Of a stretch of DNA of 10,496 nucleotides, positions 6,961 to 10,496 are shown in pieces. The notes under the pieces were generated by a model that made no database searches, was not told the origin of the DNA, and worked only from the letters and a program-made list of their open reading frames with translations. A program made the translations under genes and the position numbers. Numbering within the stretch: position 1 is the stretch's first letter; each line of letters starts with the position of its first letter. The DNA lies in the NCBI GenBank assembly GCA_050920955.1, contig JBPBQS010000218.1, positions 1-10,496 of the forward strand, in the 5' to 3' direction. Source of the stretch: CAXSEF01 sp050920955 (GTDB lineage Bacteria > Pseudomonadota > Alphaproteobacteria > Acetobacterales > Acetobacteraceae).

Positions 6961-8360
6961 TTGGCCGGCCCCAGCATCGCCCGCAGCAGCATCGCCATCG
7001 CCCGCCCGTGCGGCGGCGTCAGCATCATGGCCCCGTTGAGCCGCCCCGCCGCGAACACCGCGCGCCGATGCGAGAACCGCCGGAACCCGTCCTCCCCGTG
7101 GTAGGCGCCCATGCCCGACGTCCCCCGCCCCCCGAACGGCAGCGACGGCTGCGCGCAGTGCAGCAGCGTCGCGTTCACCGCCACCCCCCCCGACACCGTC
7201 CCGTCCAGCACCCGCGCCCTCTCCGCCGCGTCGTCGCCGAGCACGTAGAGCGCCAGCGGATGCGGCCGCCCCGCCAGGAACCCGAGCGCCTCCCCCAGGT
7301 CGCGCACCGCCACCACCGGCAGCACCGGCCCGAAGATCTCGTTGCGCATCAGCGCGCAGTCCGCCGGCGCGCCGAGCACCACCACCGGCCCCATCCGCCG
7401 CCCCGCCGCGTCGTCGGCCGCCGGATGGCGCAGCAGCCGCGCCCCCCCCGCCTCCGCCTCGCGCAGCATCGCCTGCAGCCGCGCGTAGTGCCCGTCCGAG
7501 ACGATCGCCGTGCAGTCCGGGTTGCCCGACAGCGTGGGCAGCATCCGCGCCGCCTCCGCCGCGACGAGGCCCGCGAACGCCTCCGCCCGGTCCGCGCGCA
7601 CCAGCGCGTAGTCCGGCGCGATGCACGTCTGCCCGGCGCTGAACAGCTTGCCGACGGCGACGATCCGCGCCGCCCGCGCCAGGTCGATGTCGTCGCACAC
7701 CACCACCGGCGACTTGCCGCCCAGCTCCAGCGTCACCGGCGTGAGCAGCTCCGCCGCCGCCCGCAGAACCTCGCGCCCCACCCCGGTCGACCCGGTGAAC
7801 AGCAGGTGGTCGAACCCCAGCCGCACGAACGCCTCGCCCACGTCGCGCCCGCCCTGCACCACCGCCACCTGCGTCACGGGGAACACCTCGCCCAGCGCAC
7901 GCTCCAGCACCGCGGAGAAGCGCGGCGTCAGCTCGGACGGCTTGAGCATGACCCGGTTGCCCGCCGCCAGCGCGTCGATCATCGGCGACAGCCCCAGCAG
8001 CAGCGGGTAGTTCCACGGCGAGACGATGCCGACGCAGCCCAGCGGCTCGGTGCGCACCCACGCCCGCCCGCGCTGGAACGCCATCGCCACGGGATGCCGA
8101 CGCGGCCGCATCCACCCCGCCAGGTGGCGCCTGGCATGGGCGACCGCCGCGCGCAGCGGCACCAGCTCGGCGAGCATGGTCTCCGGCCGCGCCCGGTTCC
8201 CGAAATCCGCCGAGATCGCCTCGGCGAACGCCTCTCTCTCGCGCAGCAGCATCGCGTCGAGCCGCGCCAGCGTGTCCAGCCGCGCGCGCAGCGTCGGCGC
8301 CTCCCCGCCCGCGGCACGCTGCGCGGCGAGCAGCCCCTCGGCCCCGCTCACGACGCGCAC
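6912..8360 (-). CDS. aldehyde dehydrogenase, coniferyl aldehyde dehydrogenase type
   Basis: The 482-aa NAD(P)-dependent enzyme resembles the CalB branch of the ALDH superfamily, which oxidises coniferyl aldehyde to ferulic acid; related enzymes take long-chain or aromatic aldehydes, so the substrate is uncertain. Motifs: SADFGNRARPETMLAE (50-65), IVSPWNYPLLL (N117), NRVMLKPSE (K140), FTGSTGVG (188-195), LELGGKSP (E212 general base), GKLFSAGQTCIAPDY (C246 nucleophile), EIFGPVLPVV (341-350) and SLPFGGRGTSGMGAYHGEDGFRRFSH (406-431). The expected C-terminus ends near residue 463. The extra tail GPAKEGRALPEPAKGPRTL is largely encoded by repeat R4. The start is a GTG at 8360; a second GTG at 8351 is possible, and neither has a good Shine-Dalgarno sequence. 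Transcription would start from the divergent region carrying the CtrA-type site. Confidence 0.92.
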   Translation of the reverse strand: MRVVSGAEGLLAAQRAAGGEAPTLRARLDTLARLDAMLLREREAFAEAISADFGNRARPETMLAELVPLRAAVAHARRHLAGWMRPRRHPVAMAFQRGRAWVRTEPLGCVGIVSPWNYPLLLGLSPMIDALAAGNRVMLKPSELTPRFSAVLERALGEVFPVTQVAVVQGGRDVGEAFVRLGFDHLLFTGSTGVGREVLRAAAELLTPVTLELGGKSPVVVCDDIDLARAARIVAVGKLFSAGQTCIAPDYALVRADRAEAFAGLVAAEAARMLPTLSGNPDCTAIVSDGHYARLQAMLREAEAGGARLLRHPAADDAAGRRMGPVVVLGAPADCALMRNEIFGPVLPVVAVRDLGEALGFLAGRPHPLALYVLGDDAAERARVLDGTVSGGVAVNATLLHCAQPSLPFGGRGTSGMGAYHGEDGFRRFSHRRAVFAAGRLNGAMMLTPPHGRAMAMLLRAMLGPAKEGRALPEPAKGPRTL

Positions 8361-8415
8361 GCCACGGCGGGGCAGGGCAGGGGCGCGAGCCTCCCGTCGA
8401 ACGAGTCCAAATAAA

Positions 8416-8421
8416 TTGACA
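8416..8421 (+). promoter_or_regulatory. candidate -35 element TTGACA for the small ORF
   Basis: A perfect TTGACA in the AT-rich stretch before the 61-aa ORF. No good -10 is visible at 16-18 bp; that position is occupied by the CtrA-type site, which could replace or control it. Confidence 0.35.
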
Positions 8422-8436
8422 TTGTCCCAGAAAGTG

Positions 8437-8452
8437 TTAACAAAAGGTTAAC
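8437..8452. promoter_or_regulatory. CtrA-type binding site TTAA-N7-TTAAC
   Basis: TTAA (8437-8440), seven bases, then TTAAC (8448-8452) exactly fits the CtrA consensus TTAA-N7-TTAAC of Alphaproteobacteria. TTAA is rare in this GC-rich window, and a further half-site TTAACCA lies at 8488-8494 inside the small ORF. The site is between the small ORF (+) and the aldehyde dehydrogenase gene (-), about 20 and 80 bases from their starts. Read toward the dehydrogenase it could overlap a -35; read toward the small ORF it overlaps the expected -10. Confidence 0.55.
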
Positions 8453-8469
8453 GGCATGGGGGAACCGAG

Positions 8470-8655
8470 ATGATCGTTCAGACGGCGTTAACCACCGTGT
8501 TCGCCTCGGTGCTGTCGATGCTGGTGGCCTCCTTCGGGCTGCCCCGCATCGCCTACACCCTGCCGGACCGGCTGGCGGTGTTCACGTCGCACAACTCCGC
8601 GTTCGGCGTCGAGACGGTGCTGCACGAGGCGATGGCAGGCCTGCGGGCGCCGTAG
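8470..8655 (+). CDS. 61-aa small protein of unknown function
   Basis: I do not recognise a family. The ATG at 8470 is preceded by GGGGGAA (8458-8464) with 5-base spacing, a reasonable ribosome binding site, and nearly all codons end in G or C, so translation is plausible. The N-terminal ~23 residues are hydrophobic (VQTALTTVFASVLSMLVASFG) and could be a single membrane helix or amphipathic anchor. The rest (PRIAYTLPDRLAVFTSHNSAFGVETVLHEAMAGLRAP) is soluble-looking. A five-codon frame, MGEPR, starts at 8456 and ends in a TGA that overlaps this ATG, so the two could be translationally coupled. Upstream are a TTGACA and a perfect CtrA-type site. It stands alone between two minus-strand genes, with repeat R5 after it. 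Confidence 0.6.
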   Translation: MIVQTALTTVFASVLSMLVASFGLPRIAYTLPDRLAVFTSHNSAFGVETVLHEAMAGLRAP

Positions 8656-8705
8656 TCCCCGCCAGGCAGCGAAGGCCGCTCCTCCACGAAGCGCCTCCCC
8701 GCAGC

Positions 8706-8760
8706 GGGATCAAGGGGCCTCGGGCCCCTTGCGGGTCCGGGGCAGGGCCCTGCCTTGCCG
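8706..8760 (+). repeat. two-hairpin dispersed repeat, copy R5 (plus orientation)
   Basis: It opens with GGGATC. Hairpin I pairs CAAGGGGCC (8711-8719) with GGCCCCTTG (8723-8731), perfect 9 bp. The linker is CGGGT. Hairpin II is CGGGGC-AGG-GCCCTG with one G.T wobble, overlapping the perfect palindrome GGCAGGG/CCCTGCC (8741-8754). The tail is CCTTGCC. It lies between the convergent ends of the small ORF and ydcF, so it may act as a transcription end for both. No inverted partner is visible beside it. Confidence 0.85.
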
Positions 8761-8768
8761 TCCCGCCG

Positions 8769-9401
8769 TCATATCGACTGACGCGCCAGCCCCGAGCGCA
8801 CCAGCAGCCACTTCGTGTACTCCCACGCCAGCAGCCGCAGCGCCCCCGCCCCGTGCGCGCGCATCGCCGGCGGCAGCACCGCGTCCGGATGCAGCGTCGC
8901 TTCCGGCAGCGCCCACCCGATCTCCGCCAGCGCCCGCGGCATGTGGTAGCCCGCCGTCACCACGATCAGCGAGCGCACGCCGTTCGCCCGTGCCCACGCC
9001 GCCGTCTCCGCCGCGTTGCCCAGCGTCGAGCGCGCCTGCCGCCCCAGCGTGACGCGCGCGGCCAGCGGCCCCGGATCCACCCCCGCGCGCCGCGCCAGCT
9101 CCCCCAGCTCCGCCCCCGGCGCCACGCCGGAGACCAGCAGCAGCCGCGCCCGCCCCTCGGCCAGCAGCCGCAGCGCCAGCTCGATCCGCTCCGCCCCCCC
9201 GGTCAGCGCCACGATCCCGTCCGCGTCCGGCGGCGCCTCGCCCGGCTGCAGCGCGCCGCGCACGAACCACGCGAGCCCCGCTCCCCACGCCAGCACCGCC
9301 GCCAGCGCCAGCGCCCCCGCCAGCCGCACCAGCCGCCCGCCCCCGCGCCGCCCCGCCCGCCCCGCCGCCACGGCCCCTGCGTCGTCCGCCCCGCCCGTCA
9401 C
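8769..9401 (-). CDS. YdcF family (DUF218) envelope protein
   Basis: The 210-aa protein has one N-terminal membrane helix (~27-48, LAGALALAAVLAWGAGLAWFV) followed by a DUF218 domain: DADGIVALTGGAERIELALRLLAEGRARLLLVSGV (59-93), STLGNAAETAAWARANGVRSLIVVTAGYHMPRALAEI (125-161) and a C-terminal LAWEYTKWLL segment. SGV, the T-N-E triad and TxxYHMPRA are typical of YdcF/SanA/ElyC-like proteins, whose members act in envelope or polysaccharide metabolism; the exact reaction is unknown. The GTG at 9401 overlaps the ftsX stop by 4 bases and gives the normal family length. An open frame extends upstream to 10151 but runs opposite the ftsX frame and is not used. Confidence 0.88.
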   Translation of the reverse strand: MTGGADDAGAVAAGRAGRRGGGRLVRLAGALALAAVLAWGAGLAWFVRGALQPGEAPPDADGIVALTGGAERIELALRLLAEGRARLLLVSGVAPGAELGELARRAGVDPGPLAARVTLGRQARSTLGNAAETAAWARANGVRSLIVVTAGYHMPRALAEIGWALPEATLHPDAVLPPAMRAHGAGALRLLAWEYTKWLLVRSGLARQSI

Positions 9402-10372
9402 GGCAACCGCCGCAGCCAGCGCCGCACGGTGAACTGCGCCGTGCCCCAGCCGATCGCCGCCGCCAGCAGCGGCAGCACCGGCAGCGCCCCCCAGATCGTC
9501 GCCGGCAGCACCTCCATCCCGCCTGCCGCCTCCGCCCCCGCCGGCGCCGCGAACGGCGCCGCCAGCGACGCCAGCCCCAGCAGCACCGGCAGCGCCGCCA
9601 GCGCCCCCGCCGCGGCGCCCCCGCCCGCCAGCAGCGTGGCGCGCGCCGCGAACCGCCCCGCGATGAAGCCGTCCGTGGCGCCCAGCCCGTGCACGATCCC
9701 GATCGCGTCGCGCCGCGCCGACAGCCCCGCCCGCGTCGCCACCGCCACCACCGCCGCCGCCACCCCGGCCACCACCACCAGCGCCGCCGCGGCGCACGCC
9801 TGCAGCGAGCGCGCCAGCGCCCCCAGCCTGCGCATCCAGTCCCCGTTGCGCTCCACCAGCGTCCCCGGCGCCGCCTGCGCCAGCCGCGCCGCGAGCCCGT
9901 CCGCCGCGTCCGCGCGCAGCCGCACCTCGATCACCCCCGGCAGCGGCAGCGACAGCGTGCCGCCCGCCCCCAGCCACGGCCGCAGCAGCTCGCCCAGCTC
10001 CGCCTCGCCGAGCAGGTGCGCCGACGCCACCCCCGGCTGCGCGCCCAGCAGCGCCCGCACCGCGTCCACCCGGTCGACGCCCCCCGTGACCGACGGCGCC
10101 AGCGGATCGGGCACCTGCACCGTGAGCACCGCGCCCGCCCCCTCGCGCCACCGCAGCGCCAGCGACGACGCCGCCACCGCCCCGGCCAGCGCCAGCGCCG
10201 CGAGGAACGCCATCGCCGCCACCAGCCCCGGCAGCAGCCGGTCCGACCGCGCGCGCCGCAGCCCCAGCGCGTCGAACCGCCTGCGCCGCTCCGCCCGCGC
10301 CGAACGCCCCCCCGGATCGTGCCCCGAGTCGCGCCCCGGCCGCGCCCCGCTCCTGTCCGCCGCCTCAGGCAT
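9398..10372 (-). CDS. ftsX: FtsX-like cell division ABC transporter permease
   Basis: The 324-aa protein has FtsX topology: a charged, Arg-rich cytoplasmic N-terminus (1-46), TM1 (~48-72), a periplasmic loop (~75-185) containing the FtsX extracellular pattern (AVLTVQVPDP, VDAVRALLGAQPGVASAHLL, LPGVIEVRL, and the NGDWMRRL pre-TM2 motif), then TM2 (~188-213), TM3 (~244-275) and TM4 (~292-314). The cytoplasmic segment SARRDAIGIVHGLGATDGFIAGRF (218-241) is the coupling region that contacts FtsE. FtsEX controls peptidoglycan hydrolases at the division site. The ATG at 10370-10372 overlaps the 3' end of ftsE by 8 bases, and the end overlaps ydcF by 4, giving a tight ftsE-ftsX-ydcF operon. The N-terminal extension is low-complexity. 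Confidence 0.9.
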   Translation of the reverse strand: MPEAADRSGARPGRDSGHDPGGRSARAERRRRFDALGLRRARSDRLLPGLVAAMAFLAALALAGAVAASSLALRWREGAGAVLTVQVPDPLAPSVTGGVDRVDAVRALLGAQPGVASAHLLGEAELGELLRPWLGAGGTLSLPLPGVIEVRLRADAADGLAARLAQAAPGTLVERNGDWMRRLGALARSLQACAAAALVVVAGVAAAVVAVATRAGLSARRDAIGIVHGLGATDGFIAGRFAARATLLAGGGAAAGALAALPVLLGLASLAAPFAAPAGAEAAGGMEVLPATIWGALPVLPLLAAAIGWGTAQFTVRRWLRRLP

Positions 10373-10496
10373 CGGAGACCAGCCGCCCGCGGTCCAGCCG
10401 CAGCGCGCGCCCCGGATGGCGCTCCACCAGCCCCTCGTTGTGGGTGGCCACCACGATCGTCGTCCCCAGCCTGCGCATCTCGCCGAGCAGCTGCAT
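10365..10496 (-). CDS. ftsE: FtsE-like cell division ATP-binding protein, C-terminal 43 residues (5' part outside window)
   Basis: On the minus strand the frame is open from the window edge and ends in a TGA at 10365-10367. The visible text MQLLGEMRRLGTTIVVATHNEGLVERHPGRALRLDRGRLVSDA contains the ABC transporter H-loop region (TTIVVATHN, catalytic His) and the usual C-terminal 'R.L.L..GRLV.D' ending. The Walker A, signature and Walker B motifs would lie upstream of the window. The overlap with ftsX identifies it as FtsE rather than another ABC ATPase. The ATG at the window edge is internal to the gene. Confidence 0.88.
   Translation of the reverse strand: MQLLGEMRRLGTTIVVATHNEGLVERHPGRALRLDRGRLVSDA

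Noticed and set aside
6906..8414. 502-aa plus-strand frame opposite the aldehyde dehydrogenase gene
   Set aside because: Arg/His/Pro-rich shadow; the minus frame holds all ALDH motifs.

Overview
The window is very GC-rich (well above 70% by eye) and nearly every coding position 3 is G or C. The gene set points to an alphaproteobacterium, most likely Acetobacteraceae (Roseomonas-like). The evidence is an NDUFA12-type complex I subunit, a DUF2155 protein, a TSCPD protein derived from class II ribonucleotide reductase, a perfect CtrA-type box, and GC-rich two-hairpin repeats of a kind I associate from memory with that family. The family-level placement is an inference.

Layout. (1) 1-738 (+): the 3' part of an uncharacterized gene with a weak EAL-like C-terminus, followed by an intergenic stretch with a perfect AT-rich hairpin. 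(2) 1030-2529 (-): a TSCPD-domain protein that looks like a class II ribonucleotide reductase (NrdJ) without its catalytic core. (3) 2530-2855: a divergent intergenic region with a DnaA-box-like motif and an inverted pair of two-hairpin repeats. (4) 2856-6462 (+): a tightly packed six-gene run, with a 2-nt gap or 1-4 nt overlaps: NDUFA12-family gene, mlaD, a 72-aa unknown, a secreted DUF2155 protein, otsB, otsA. (5) 6463-6911: a convergent intergenic region with a near-copy of the DnaA-box-like motif and a second inverted repeat pair. (6) 6912-8360 (-): a coniferyl-aldehyde-dehydrogenase-type ALDH whose last codons lie inside one of the repeats. (7) 8361-8469: a divergent control region with a CtrA-type site (TTAA-N7-TTAAC), leading to a 61-aa unknown ORF at 8470-8655 (+). 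(8) 8769-10496 (-): the ftsE (3' end)-ftsX-ydcF operon.

How the genes fit together. The six-gene operon mixes respiration (complex I assembly), envelope lipid transport (MlaD), an exported DUF2155 protein and the complete two-step trehalose pathway (OtsA makes trehalose-6-phosphate, OtsB removes the phosphate). This would tie envelope and osmotic stress functions to housekeeping transcription. The ftsE-ftsX-ydcF operon is a cell-envelope and division module.

The most notable non-coding signals are at least five copies of a two-hairpin repeat, four of them in two inverted (REPIN-like) pairs, with base changes that preserve pairing; two near-identical 19-nt motifs containing DnaA-box sequences; and the CtrA box in front of an unknown small gene. 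I saw no tRNA, rRNA, CRISPR array, insertion sequence or phage gene.
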